Origin: Treponema maltophilum ATCC 51939
Lineage (GTDB): Bacteria > Spirochaetota > Spirochaetia > Treponematales > Treponemataceae
Reading direction: 5' to 3'
Length of the DNA: 64,000 bases
Assembly: GCF_000413055.1 (NCBI RefSeq)
Contig: NZ_KE332518.1
Location: forward strand, 1,117,583-1,181,582
Each line of letters starts with the position of its first letter. Within the stretch, counting starts at the first letter, position 1. A program made the translations under genes and the position numbers. The notes under the pieces are model-generated. The model searched no databases. It was not told the origin of the DNA and saw only the letters and a list, made by a program, of their open reading frames with translations. This document shows positions 38,728 to 47,855 of this stretch, piece by piece.

Positions 38728-39769
38728 TACTCTTACGCAGGATCCCTTTTGCAGTTCGAATCCTTCCGTAAATAACATCGTTAAAATAACCGTTGCGGTT
38801 CTTGTGCCCCATATTGCAATGCTTTTTATAACGCGAAGCTATCATTCGCTGATTTTGATTGTCTGCAGCATCGCGGCAGCGCAGTTGGCGCAAATCGGCA
38901 GCGCGTTTATAAAAAAGACAAAAGATTTTTTTTCGTGGGCGACTTTTTTGCAGGCGCTGCTTATCGGCATGTTCGTTCCTGCAAACTATTCCGCCGCTGT
39001 TGTTTTTTTTACCGTGCTGTGCATACTTTTTTTACAAAAAATGATTTTCGGAACCTTTGCGCAATTTTGGGCGAATACGGTTATCGTTACCGCAGCGGTG
39101 CTGTATTTGCTCAATCCCGCTTTATTTCCCGCGTTTTTATTGCCGCACGAATATTTTAACTACACCAATGCCGGATCCCGCCTGTTTTCCGAAGGAATAC
39201 TGCAAAGCGTCCGTTTCGACGCCGCGCTGACCGATTTTTTTAACGATGTTTTTCATTCGTGGGGTATATCGCTTCCGGAAGGCTATATAAGCTTGCTGTG
39301 GGATTCGGGATCGCCCGTTCCGGCGTTTCGGTTCAATGTGCTTACGCTTGTTTCTTCGCTTGTTTTGGTGTCGTATAAGGGCGCCGACGCGATTGTTTCC
39401 TACGTGTTTTTGTTTGTATACGGCATGGCGGTGCGATTGTTCAGTTTGTATCCCTACGGCGGTATATTGGGCGGCGGCGATGTGCTGCTTGCGTTTTGTA
39501 CCGGCGGCACCCTGTTCACCGCGTTTTTTATCTTGGGCTGGTTCGGAACGACGCCGCTTACCGCTGCGGGTAAATGCGTATACGGAGTGACAGGCGGTTT
39601 GCTTATGTTTTTTATCTGCGGAAGCGGAACGTCTTCTGCCGGCGTCCTGTTTACCGTCATAATCTTGAATATTCTATCTCCGGCTATGCAATATATTGAA
39701 GACGTGCTCTACGGTATAAGACTGAATAAAATACTTATACGCGAAGGCATAAAAAGAGGCGGACAATGA
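38711..39769 (+). CDS. rnfD: RnfD-like membrane subunit without a flavinylation motif
   Basis: About 352 residues from the ATG at 38711, behind AAGGAAAAAG and overlapping rnfC by 17 bases. It has eight or more membrane segments and the family-type pieces FFSWATFLQALLIGMFVPA and YPYGGILGGGDVLLAFCTGGTLFTAFFI. Canonical RnfD carries FMN covalently on the Thr of an SGAT-like motif; I find no GAT in this protein. The predicted periplasmic segment near 155-200 is different in sequence. Confidence 0.75.
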   Translation: MRQTYNTLTQDPFCSSNPSVNNIVKITVAVLVPHIAMLFITRSYHSLILIVCSIAAAQLAQIGSAFIKKTKDFFSWATFLQALLIGMFVPANYSAAVVFFTVLCILFLQKMIFGTFAQFWANTVIVTAAVLYLLNPALFPAFLLPHEYFNYTNAGSRLFSEGILQSVRFDAALTDFFNDVFHSWGISLPEGYISLLWDSGSPVPAFRFNVLTLVSSLVLVSYKGADAIVSYVFLFVYGMAVRLFSLYPYGGILGGGDVLLAFCTGGTLFTAFFILGWFGTTPLTAAGKCVYGVTGGLLMFFICGSGTSSAGVLFTVIILNILSPAMQYIEDVLYGIRLNKILIREGIKRGGQ

Positions 39770-40215
39770 ATAAAAAAGCACTCTATAAAACCGCTTTGTT
39801 TGCACTGAGTTTTTGCGCGTTTTCCGCCGTGCTGGTACTCGTCTATGTGCAGGCCGAAAAAGTCAAAACGAAAAGGCTCTCGACGGAAGTGCAGCGCGTT
39901 TTGCGTCAAAGCGGCAGCACCGCTTCGGTCACCGGAAACGTGCTTTTAAAAACGCCGGCGCAGATAAGCAGCCTCGTGTTTTCGCTTGCAGACAAAAACG
40001 GTCAAAAAGCGGGCTACGCCTGTTTGGTGCGCATCACCGGTTCATGCGGACCAGTTCCGGCCGTATTTGTGTGCGACGAACAAAAGAATATATCGTTTGC
40101 AGGTATTGCCGGTTTAGCGGACGTTTTTTCAAAGGAACTGTACGGCTTAACCGATACGCAACTTTTTTATTGGACTTCGCGCATCGCGCTTTTTATGAAG
40201 GCGGCCGGAAAATGA
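39766..40215 (+). CDS. rnfG: RnfG-like FMN-binding-domain relative, short and lacking SGAT
   Basis: This 149-residue protein has one N-terminal membrane anchor (ALYKTALFALSFCAFSAVLV) and a periplasmic domain with AGYACLVRITGSCGPVPAVFVCD, resembling the start of an FMN_bind domain (canonical: GxIxxIxVL). RnfG is normally near 200 residues and ends with SGATxTS, the site of covalent FMN. Here the end is YGLTDTQLFYWTSRIALF and no GAT occurs. It overlaps rnfD and rnfE by four bases on each side, so its position in the operon supports the assignment. Confidence 0.65.
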   Translation: MNKKALYKTALFALSFCAFSAVLVLVYVQAEKVKTKRLSTEVQRVLRQSGSTASVTGNVLLKTPAQISSLVFSLADKNGQKAGYACLVRITGSCGPVPAVFVCDEQKNISFAGIAGLADVFSKELYGLTDTQLFYWTSRIALFMKAAGK

Positions 40216-40820
40216 CGAAAAACGCATCCTTTCTTTTTACGGCCTCGTGCCTGAGCCTTTTTGTTCCCGTTCCGCCGCGCTTTGCTTACGGACTTGTGCT
40301 CGTTCTGTGCGCGAACGTCATTGTTTTTTCGGTTATATTACTGCACGCATTTATCGACTATTTGGGCATTACAAAAGGCAAAACGCTGTTTTCGCTCATA
40401 GGAACCATGGGAATTACCGTGCTGCTGTATGCGCTGCTTACGCTGTGGTCGCCGCTTACGGCCTTTACACTCGGCTTTATTATCTACCTCATACCGGTAT
40501 CTTCGGTTATAAGCGATACGGTTTTTACGCCGCAGCCTTCTTCGTTGCGGGATGAAATACGCAAGGGCGCAAAACTTTCGCTGCTCATAAGTTCATTAGG
40601 CTTGTCGTTTTTTGCGCTGCGCGAACTTTTTTCGTACGGCAGCCTATCGCTGCCGGCGCGAACCGGTTTGCGCATTCTGTGGATTTTCGGCAATTTCCGC
40701 TCATCGCCGGTCTTTTTTTGGTCCGCAATTCCCGGCGCACTCATACTGCTTGCGCTTTTGCTTACCGTATTGATGTTTGTGTATCGCAGGTACGAGGGCG
40801 GCGAGGAGGCACAAAAATGA
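40212..40820 (+). CDS. rnfE: RnfE-like membrane subunit
   Basis: 202 residues from the ATG at 40212 (ATGA overlap with rnfG). Six hydrophobic segments and the family phrases ALLTLWSPLTAFTLGFIIYLIPV and FFALRELFSYGSL (canonical AIRELLGSG) are visible. The conserved Cys-containing NCAVLGRAEAFA of RnfE is replaced by SSVISDTVFTPQP, and the first-half LGLCP reads LSLFVP. These cysteines hold the intramembrane 2Fe-2S cluster in known Rnf/Nqr structures, so that cluster is probably absent. Confidence 0.7.
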   Translation: MTKNASFLFTASCLSLFVPVPPRFAYGLVLVLCANVIVFSVILLHAFIDYLGITKGKTLFSLIGTMGITVLLYALLTLWSPLTAFTLGFIIYLIPVSSVISDTVFTPQPSSLRDEIRKGAKLSLLISSLGLSFFALRELFSYGSLSLPARTGLRILWIFGNFRSSPVFFWSAIPGALILLALLLTVLMFVYRRYEGGEEAQK

Positions 40821-41377
40821 TTCTCCGGTCGGTTCTTATATACGGATTTCTGTGCTGCGTACCGGTCGTATACGGCATCGGCATAAAAAAATTATTGTAC
40901 GCATCGTACGGCGTGCGCTATCTTGTGCTGTCACTCATAAAGTCCGTGTGCACGGCAAGCCTTTCCGTCCTTGCATCGTGGCTTATAACACAATACGCGC
41001 TTGCGCCTTATTCGATCGCTTCGCTTTTTCCGTTTTTTGCCGCGATCGTTACGTTTTGCATTTCGTTTGCGTTTGAGCAGATTATGTATCTTTGTTTTAA
41101 AGTCGAAATCGGAGAATTCGACATAGCGCTTTTATCCGTCATTCTCGCGATAAGCGAAGGATTCGGACTCGGCTCCGCGTTGCTTACGGCGCTTATAAGC
41201 GTTTTATCGTTTTATTTTTTGTACCCGCTTATCGCCGCAATACGCAGGCGCCTTACCCTGACGAATGCGGAAGGTTCGTTCAGCGATACGATTATGGTTG
41301 TTATTACGCTCGCGCTTATAGCATGCGGTTTTTACGGATGGAATTTATCGTGGTTCAATCCCGGAATTTTCCGATAA
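40817..41377 (+). CDS. rnfA: RnfA-like membrane subunit
   Basis: 186 residues from the ATG at 40817, overlapping rnfE by four bases. Six hydrophobic segments; YLVLSLIKSVCTASLSVLAS, FEQIMYLCFKV and GFGLGSALLTALISVLSFYF align with RnfA. The first-half LGLCP is replaced by LCCVP, and the second NCAVLG is missing (LSVILAISEGFG). No rnfB follows: 41378-41538 holds no gene, and the next gene is unrelated. Confidence 0.7.
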   Translation: MILRSVLIYGFLCCVPVVYGIGIKKLLYASYGVRYLVLSLIKSVCTASLSVLASWLITQYALAPYSIASLFPFFAAIVTFCISFAFEQIMYLCFKVEIGEFDIALLSVILAISEGFGLGSALLTALISVLSFYFLYPLIAAIRRRLTLTNAEGSFSDTIMVVITLALIACGFYGWNLSWFNPGIFR

Positions 41378-41538
41378 AAAGATATCGATATAAAACTTCG
41401 TCTTTGCGTTTGTGCGTTTTTACGCGTTCATGAGCTCAGCGATTTTTGACTTTTTTCCGTTCGGCGGTGAAATAAGTAAAAAAATACGAAGAAAAATGAA
41501 AATTCCGCTTTAAAAAAAGAGGATATTGATATAACATA

Positions 41539-43515
41539 GTGAATATGGGTGTCGTAAAGATATGCTTTGTGTTGGCCTTCGGTATATCCGGTACCGAGCT
41601 CCCTGATAACATTGAAGATTTATACCAAAAAAAATATAAAAAAATTCTCAGTTTTTTGTACGCGCACCCCGATATGTGCCTGTCTCTTTTTGTGAGCGGC
41701 CCGATTATCGAGTGGATAGAAAAAAAACACGAAGAGATAATTTCGCTGTGTTCGGAATTGGTAAACCGCAGGCAGATTGAATTGATCGGCGGCGGCTACT
41801 ATGAACCGCTGTTTCCGCTTTTACTGCCGGCGGACCGCTCGGCACAGATAGAAGCGCTTACGACGAGTATACGCAAAGCTGCGGGAAAACGGCCGCGCGG
41901 CGCCTATCTTACCGAAAGCGTGTGGGATCCCTCTCTTATTTCGAGCTTTAATACGTGCGGCATCGAATATGTTTTTCTCGACAGCCGCCTTATCCCGAAA
42001 AGCCGGTTCCGGCCGCTTTCAACTTTTGTGCCGCTCGTTATAGAAGATATGGGAAAAACGACGACGGTCATTCCGCTGCACCAAAGCAGTTTGCCGCGTG
42101 TAAACCAAACGCCCGAAAGCTTTTTGCAGTTTACCCGTACGATCGCCGAATCGGGAGACTCGTCGATTTTGGCGTGCACGTTTTCGCCCGATAAGTTTTT
42201 TGAACTGACGGAATCGAAGTGGTTTGATCGTCTTTTAACCTTGCTGAAAGACGACGAAGTGAGCGCCCTGTCGTGTCCGCAGCGGTATTTAAAACAATAC
42301 CGAACACGCCTTCATACGTATATACCCGCCGGATGCATGTCCGACGCGGCTTTGTGGACATTGGAGCCCTTTGTTCCGCATACGAGCGTTTTTACCGAAG
42401 CTATTCGGCCGACGGTAAAAGATTTTTTTACCGTGTATCCCGAAGCGCACCGTTTGTACTCGCGCATGATGTACGTGAGCATGCTTATAAACCAGTGCCG
42501 CGGCGATAAAGTGCGCAAAAAAGCCGCAAAAGAGCAGCTGTACGCCGCGCAAAATTTTGCGCCGTACATGTATACCGGAAGCGGCGGCGTAAGCGATAAG
42601 GCTTTACGCAGCAAAACCTACCGGCGCTTAATTACCGCGGAAAAACTGGTGCGCGAAGCATCGGGATTCAGCGAAAATGCAAGCGCCTTCGACTTCGGCA
42701 TGACCGGCGGCAGGGACTTTTTGTGTTGTTTTGAAGCCTTCAACGCTTTTTTTACCTTGCAGGGCGGTATTCTGCTTGAATTGGACATTATGGAAAACGC
42801 TTCAAACTATTGCCTTGCCGCCCGCCACAGCGTCCGCTCGCCGGTAAAAATTCCGTATCCGAAAAAAATGTTTATCGATCATTTATGGGACAAAAGCGAT
42901 TTTGAAGCCTTCACTTCCGGCAAAGACGAACATTCGGTTTTCGCATCGCAGGAATATAAAGAAATAAATTTTGACCGCTCAAAAAAAGAAATACGCTTGG
43001 CCGCAAACGCGCTGTGGAGCAAAAAAGAAATTCCCGTCAGTCTTAAAAAAAATTACACGGCGAGCGCAAACGGAATTTTTTGCCAATATATTTTAAAGAA
43101 CGAAGGGACGATTCCTTTAAAAGCGCGCTTTGCGGTTGAACATAATTTTTCATTGCCGGCAGACGATGCAAAGGCTTTAAAAGCGGAAGTTGTCGTAAAC
43201 GACGTGTGCGAAAGTCCGTGTACGGATCAACAGTATATACGGCAGGCAGCCATATCGACGGTCCGTTTTACCGACCCCGATTCGGATATCGGCTTTATAT
43301 TCGAACCGAACGAACTGTGCGGCTTTTACTTGGAACCTTTTTTTACGTTTATGCAAAACGAAAAAGGCGAAGCTGTAAAACAGTACGAAGCGCACACGTG
43401 CGCCTTTTATTGGGATATTCAGCTTCTTCCCGGTATGGAAACCGAAAAAATTCTGAACGTAACGATAAAAGCGCCGCGGAAAAATCCGGTTGCCAAGAAG
43501 CGCAAAAAACGGTAA
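41539..43515 (+). CDS. Glycoside hydrolase family 57-like protein with eroded catalytic motifs
   Basis: The 658-residue protein matches the GH57 4-alpha-glucanotransferase layout: ELIGGGYYEPLFPLLLPADR near residue 80 and GAYLTESVWDPSLI near 116, which holds the nucleophile Glu. The later beta-rich half (residues 390-650) resembles the DUF1926 domain. Two motifs are changed: the first strand HNHQP is VLAFGISGTELP, and the DDGEKFG segment with the acid/base Asp reads FSPDKFF. Activity is therefore doubtful. TATAAC at 41530 lies just upstream of the start (GTG 41539 or ATG 41545), with no Shine-Dalgarno at proper distance. Confidence 0.75.
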   Translation: MNMGVVKICFVLAFGISGTELPDNIEDLYQKKYKKILSFLYAHPDMCLSLFVSGPIIEWIEKKHEEIISLCSELVNRRQIELIGGGYYEPLFPLLLPADRSAQIEALTTSIRKAAGKRPRGAYLTESVWDPSLISSFNTCGIEYVFLDSRLIPKSRFRPLSTFVPLVIEDMGKTTTVIPLHQSSLPRVNQTPESFLQFTRTIAESGDSSILACTFSPDKFFELTESKWFDRLLTLLKDDEVSALSCPQRYLKQYRTRLHTYIPAGCMSDAALWTLEPFVPHTSVFTEAIRPTVKDFFTVYPEAHRLYSRMMYVSMLINQCRGDKVRKKAAKEQLYAAQNFAPYMYTGSGGVSDKALRSKTYRRLITAEKLVREASGFSENASAFDFGMTGGRDFLCCFEAFNAFFTLQGGILLELDIMENASNYCLAARHSVRSPVKIPYPKKMFIDHLWDKSDFEAFTSGKDEHSVFASQEYKEINFDRSKKEIRLAANALWSKKEIPVSLKKNYTASANGIFCQYILKNEGTIPLKARFAVEHNFSLPADDAKALKAEVVVNDVCESPCTDQQYIRQAAISTVRFTDPDSDIGFIFEPNELCGFYLEPFFTFMQNEKGEAVKQYEAHTCAFYWDIQLLPGMETEKILNVTIKAPRKNPVAKKRKKR

Positions 43516-43518
43516 AAT
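43490..43518 (+). promoter_or_regulatory. metG promoter, leaderless arrangement
   Basis: TTGCCA at 43490-43495, a 17-base spacer and TAAAAT at 43513-43518, overlapping the stop of the preceding gene. The ATG of metG follows after six bases with no Shine-Dalgarno. Confidence 0.45.
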
Positions 43519-43524
43519 CCCGTT

Positions 43525-45909
43525 ATGAACAGAAGACTCATTACCTCGGCTTTGCCCTATGTGAACAATGTTCCGCATTTGGGAAATTTGATTCAGGTTT
43601 TGTCCGCCGACGTTTTTGCCCGTTTTTGCCGCAGCCGCGGCTATAAAACGCTGTATGTGTGCGGCACCGACGAATACGGAACGGCAACCGAAACAAAGGC
43701 GCTCGAAGAAGGGAAAACTCCCAAGCAGTTGTGCGATTATTATCATGCAATCCATAAAGATATTTACGAATGGTTCGCGATCGATTTCGATTATTTCGGA
43801 AGAACTTCTTCGCCGCAGCAAACCGAAATCGTGCAGTCGCTGTTTAAAGATTTGGATAAACGCGGCTATATAAGCGAACATACGATCGAGCAGCTGTATT
43901 GCCCCGACTGCAAACGTTTTTTGGCCGACCGTTACGTACGCGGAACATGCCCGCACTGCGGCTATGAAGATGCGCGCGGCGATCAGTGCGAACACTGCGG
44001 AAAGCTTTTGGAACCGACCGAATTAAATGAACCGCGCTGTTCAACCTGTTCGCATACTCCGGTTTTAAAATCGACCAAACATTTGTACATAAATCTTCCG
44101 GCCATTCAAAAAGAATATACGCCGTGGATGAAAGAGGCGAGCGAAAAGGGCATGTGGGCGAAAAACGCCGTTCAAATGACCCAAGCATGGATCCGCGACG
44201 GCTTGCACGAGCGCGCGATCACGCGCGATTTAAAATGGGGCATTCCCGTTCCAAAGCCGGGGTTTGAAGACAAGGTGTTTTATGTGTGGTTCGACGCTCC
44301 CATCGGCTATATTTCCATAACGAAGGCCTTGTGCGATAAACTTGCGCAGGATGCGCGCGACGGCACAATTCCCGCCGATAAGGTTCCCGATTGGAAGTCG
44401 TGGTGGCTGCCCGAAGAATCGGCCGCCGCAGATGCAAAAGAAAAGGTGGACTTGTTTCAGTTTATCGGAAAAGACAATATTCCCTTTCATACGGTTATCT
44501 TTCCGTCTACCCTTATCGGAAGCGGAAAAAACTGGACAAAACTTTTCCACATGAGCAGCACGGAATATTTGAATTACGAAAGCGGTAAATTCAGCAAATC
44601 GAAGGGAGTAGGGGTTTTCGGAAGCGACGCAAAAGAATCGGGCATTCCCGCCGATATGTGGCGCTTTTATATTTTTTACAACCGCCCGGAGAAATCGGAT
44701 ACCCAGTTTACGTGGAAGGATTTTCAGGAAAAGGTAAACAGCGAACTGGTCGGCAATTTGGCCAATTTGGTAAATCGCACAACCACCTTTATCGCGCGTT
44801 ATTACGGCGGAAAAATTCCCGAAGGCAAAAAAGATTCGGCACTGTGGGCACAAGTGCTCGAAGCCGAAAAGCGCATTACCGAATTATACGAATGGGCCGA
44901 TTTAAAAGATGCCTTCCGTGAGGTTTTTGCGCTTGCGTCCGTTGCAAATAAAGCGTTTCAGGACGGAGAGCCGTGGAAAGCGCGTACGGACAACCCCGAA
45001 AAAGCCGCCTCTCTTTTAAGAGATTTGTGCTATATCATAAAAGACTTGATGATTTTGCTGTATCCGGTTATGCCGCAGTATGCCGAACGCGTACTCGGCT
45101 TTTTCGGGAAAACGGGGCGTACCCATACCGCGGGAAAAGATCCGGTACCGAACGCGCTTTTGTGGGACGATTTGGGCAAAACCGAGGGCATAAGCGAGGT
45201 CGTACATACCGAAATCATCTTTACGCCGCTCGATGACAAGCAAACCGAAAATTACCGCACGCGTTATTCGGGTACGCAAGCCGAACGCGCCGGAAAAGGC
45301 GGTGCGGCTTCACAGTCCGCGGCGGGTGCAGCAAAAGGCTCCGCTGCCGCTGAAACGGCGCAAAAGCAGGCAAAAAGCGCTCCGAAACAACCGGAACCGG
45401 TAAAAGATCCGGCCGCGCACTTTAACCGCTTTATCGCGCTTAAAACGGCAAAAATAATTAAAGCCGAAAAGCACCCCGAAGCGGACAAGCTTTACATAGA
45501 AACCCTTGACGACGGAAGCGGTACCGAGCGCGTAATCCTTTCGGGACTTGTGCCGTATTTCAGCGCCGAAGAATTAACAGGGCGCGATATTATCATCGCC
45601 GATAATCTTAAACCGCGTAAAATGCGCGGTATAGAAAGCCGCGGTATGCTTTTGGCTGCCGACTACACCGATTCTTCCGGAAAAGAATGCGTTGAGATTT
45701 TAGGCTGTCCCGGCGCGGCACCCGGTACGCCCGTGGTTCTTGAAGGAAGCGATCCCGCATCGGAAAAGCCTGCCGAAATCGATGCCGATACTTTTTTTGC
45801 CTGTCCGATTAACGTAGCGGATAATTGCGTAACCGTAGGCGGCGTACCCCTCGTTGCCGCAGGCAAAAAAATTACAACCGTTTATACCGTAAACGGCGAA
45901 GTACACTGA
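43525..45909 (+). CDS. metG: Methionyl-tRNA synthetase with C-terminal tRNA-binding domain
   Basis: The 794-residue enzyme has the class I signature PYVNNVPHLGN near residue 10, four CxxC zinc-knuckle pairs between 127 and 175 (CPDC, CPHC, CEHC, CSTC), FSKSKG (KMSKS equivalent) near 355, an anticodon-binding helical domain, an Ala/Lys linker near 585-625, and a C-terminal EMAPII/Arc1p-like OB fold (KHPEADKLYIETLD, LKPRKMRGIESRGMLLAA). It charges initiator and elongator tRNA-Met. The appended domain makes it dimeric or improves tRNA binding in known cases. Confidence 0.96.
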   Translation: MNRRLITSALPYVNNVPHLGNLIQVLSADVFARFCRSRGYKTLYVCGTDEYGTATETKALEEGKTPKQLCDYYHAIHKDIYEWFAIDFDYFGRTSSPQQTEIVQSLFKDLDKRGYISEHTIEQLYCPDCKRFLADRYVRGTCPHCGYEDARGDQCEHCGKLLEPTELNEPRCSTCSHTPVLKSTKHLYINLPAIQKEYTPWMKEASEKGMWAKNAVQMTQAWIRDGLHERAITRDLKWGIPVPKPGFEDKVFYVWFDAPIGYISITKALCDKLAQDARDGTIPADKVPDWKSWWLPEESAAADAKEKVDLFQFIGKDNIPFHTVIFPSTLIGSGKNWTKLFHMSSTEYLNYESGKFSKSKGVGVFGSDAKESGIPADMWRFYIFYNRPEKSDTQFTWKDFQEKVNSELVGNLANLVNRTTTFIARYYGGKIPEGKKDSALWAQVLEAEKRITELYEWADLKDAFREVFALASVANKAFQDGEPWKARTDNPEKAASLLRDLCYIIKDLMILLYPVMPQYAERVLGFFGKTGRTHTAGKDPVPNALLWDDLGKTEGISEVVHTEIIFTPLDDKQTENYRTRYSGTQAERAGKGGAASQSAAGAAKGSAAAETAQKQAKSAPKQPEPVKDPAAHFNRFIALKTAKIIKAEKHPEADKLYIETLDDGSGTERVILSGLVPYFSAEELTGRDIIIADNLKPRKMRGIESRGMLLAADYTDSSGKECVEILGCPGAAPGTPVVLEGSDPASEKPAEIDADTFFACPINVADNCVTVGGVPLVAAGKKITTVYTVNGEVH

Positions 45910-45916
45910 GGCCGCC

Positions 45917-47098
45917 TTGCTTTCCGTTCAAGCGCGCCTTTTAACAAATGATAAACTTTCCGCCGCATGCGGTACAGCGCCTGTCGACGCAGCGTATGAC
46001 GCCGGTGCGTTGTATGCCGACGGTCGGTACGGGCAGTCCTTTTTACAGTCCGCCTTTTGGGCCGATTTTAAAGCGCTGCACGGCTGGAAGCCGCTTCGTT
46101 TTGAGCTTACCGTGTGCTCGGATGCCCCGTCTGTGCGTGCGGCACTGGCTGCTGCGGCGGACAAGACTCAAAGCGCGTCTTTCGAGCTTTCCGTTTTACT
46201 GCGCAGCTTTAAACGTTTTTTTTCGATCGCCTATATTCCCCTGGGACCCGGCGCTTCTTTACTTGAACTTCCGCAGGATGAACTGCAATCCTTTTGGATA
46301 CGCACCGCCGAAGCCGTAAAGCCTTTTTTGCCGAAAAACACCCTGTGTTTGCGCTTCGATCCGCCCCTCGATTTTCACTCGCTTGACGAACGAGATGCCT
46401 TTGTGCGCTTGATTTCAAAACCGCTCGTAAAATCGCTTGCGGACATACAGCCGCCGGACACGACCGTACTCGATTTGACTTTAAGTGAAGACGAACTTTC
46501 GGCAAACATGAAGCCGAAATGGCGCTATAATATCCGCTTGGCCGAAAAAAAAGGCGTTTCGGTAAAAGCCTGCGGCGAAGACGGTATCGATATTTTTTAC
46601 GCTTTATATGAACAAACGGCAAAGCGCGACGGAATCGCTTTGCACGCAAAAGACTATTACCGCAGTTTGCTCCGCCTTGCGAAGAGTGAAGGTGCGCGCT
46701 CCGCCTGCACCTGTACGCTCTACATCGCCGAGCATGAAGGAGAGGCTCTTGCCGCCGTCATCGTGCTGTTTTGGGGAAAAGAAGCCGTGTATTTATACGG
46801 CGCTTCGTCGAACAACAAACGCAATTTTATGAGCGCCTACCTTTTGCAGTGGACGGCCATCCGCGACGCAAAAAAAGCGCTCTGCACAAGTTACGATTTT
46901 TACGGCATGCCGCCGACGGACGACGAAAATCATCCCATGCACGGCTTATACCGATTTAAAACGGGTTTCGGCGGAAAAATCATACACCGTCCCGGCAGCA
47001 TCGATTTCCCGCTTTCAAAGCTCTATGCTCCGTTTTCGTTTGCCGAAAAGCTGCGCCTTTTTTATTATAAAAAAATAAAAAAACTGTTTCGGCGCTGA
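45917..47098 (+). CDS. FemAB-like peptidoglycan bridge/aminoacyltransferase family protein
   Basis: The 393-residue protein shows the double-GNAT FemX/FemAB pattern: SFLQSAFWADFKALHGWKP near residue 40, MKPKWRYNIRLAEKKGVSVK near 200, EGEALAAVIVLFWGKEAVYLYGAS near 275 and YDFYGMPPT...GLYRFKTGFGG near 335-360. Such enzymes add amino acids from aminoacyl-tRNA to the peptidoglycan stem or to lipids. It follows metG by seven bases and its start is TTG, as no better start gives a complete N-terminus. The exact substrate is unknown. Confidence 0.8.
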   Translation: MLSVQARLLTNDKLSAACGTAPVDAAYDAGALYADGRYGQSFLQSAFWADFKALHGWKPLRFELTVCSDAPSVRAALAAAADKTQSASFELSVLLRSFKRFFSIAYIPLGPGASLLELPQDELQSFWIRTAEAVKPFLPKNTLCLRFDPPLDFHSLDERDAFVRLISKPLVKSLADIQPPDTTVLDLTLSEDELSANMKPKWRYNIRLAEKKGVSVKACGEDGIDIFYALYEQTAKRDGIALHAKDYYRSLLRLAKSEGARSACTCTLYIAEHEGEALAAVIVLFWGKEAVYLYGASSNNKRNFMSAYLLQWTAIRDAKKALCTSYDFYGMPPTDDENHPMHGLYRFKTGFGGKIIHRPGSIDFPLSKLYAPFSFAEKLRLFYYKKIKKLFRR

Positions 47099-47134
47099 CT
47101 TAAACAATCCATTGATTCGCCGCCCAAAAGCGAC

Positions 47135-47181
47135 AAAAAAAAGGGGATGGCTCAAAAGTTTGTTACTTTTTCTCCATCCCC
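47135..47181 (-). terminator. Intrinsic terminator of the leftward secreted-protein gene
   Basis: GGGGATGG (47143) pairs with CCATCCCC (47174-47181) and an inner AAAAGT/ACTTTT stem continues it. Reading leftwards the hairpin is followed by eight T (plus-strand A-run 47135-47142). Confidence 0.7.
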
Positions 47182-47211
47182 GACGAGTTTAAAATTAAGT
47201 TTTACGGCTTT

Positions 47212-47712
47212 TCAGTAATCCCGATTATACACGGTGCCGTTCGCAACCTCTTTCGGCAAATCGCTTGAAGTGAGGGTAAGAGTGTCGCCGCTTAGTTTGT
47301 ATTTGATTTTCCACACGGCGTTTACGGCTTCGCGCGTTTCCCGTTTTGTGCCGTTCGTCCAGGTTTCGGTTTCCTTACTCCGTACGGTAAACGTTATTTC
47401 GGAATCGGTTGCGGTCCATGTGCCCTTCCATTCGATTTCGGACGTAAAGCCTTGCTTCCACGTGATTTCCATCGTACCGTCGCGATCGAATTCCGCTTTG
47501 ACTATTTTATCGTTTTCGCGGAGAATCCAATCTCCCAAAACCGAATTCTCGGCTGGAACGTAATTGCGGTCCGTATGTGCCGGCCTTTCGGCGAACTTAT
47601 CGCTGTGCATATGTTTTTTCGAATTCGACTTGGGCGAATCGGCAAATGCCGAACAAACCAGCAGCAGTGCGGCGGTACTCAGCGCCGCCGTCTTTTTTAC
47701 AACATTCTTCAT
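47212..47712 (-). CDS. Secreted lipocalin-like hypothetical protein
   Basis: The start is the ATG ending at 47712 behind TTTAAGGAGCAAC; about 166 residues. It begins KKTAALSTAALLLVCSAFA, a signal peptide cleaved probably after AFA. A short His/Lys-rich segment (SKKHMHSDKFAERPAH) precedes a beta-rich domain, LGDWILRENDKIVKAEFDRD and GTWTATDSEITFTV, typical of lipocalin-like small secreted domains. It is divergent from the two-component operon, with which it shares a 143-base promoter region; regulation by that system is a reasonable guess. Confidence 0.6.
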   Translation of the reverse strand: MKNVVKKTAALSTAALLLVCSAFADSPKSNSKKHMHSDKFAERPAHTDRNYVPAENSVLGDWILRENDKIVKAEFDRDGTMEITWKQGFTSEIEWKGTWTATDSEITFTVRSKETETWTNGTKRETREAVNAVWKIKYKLSGDTLTLTSSDLPKEVANGTVYNRDY

Positions 47713-47855
47713 GTGTTGCTCCTTAAAGGTATAATATTCGATACAAACATACACCGCATCTTTGTTTGCATCATGAGCGGCGCATTATAAAAAGATTAAA
47801 AATTTTTAATGTAAAAATTCAACACAAAACAATAAAAATATCGTATGATGTGCGT

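Noticed and set aside
39813-40211. Long upstream extension of rnfE through rnfG
   Set aside because: The ATGA junction at 40212 fits the operon, and the upstream residues are an Arg-rich shadow of rnfG.
41378-41538. Possible missing rnfB downstream of rnfA
   Set aside because: No frame with cysteine motifs exists in this gap; the next gene is GH57-like.
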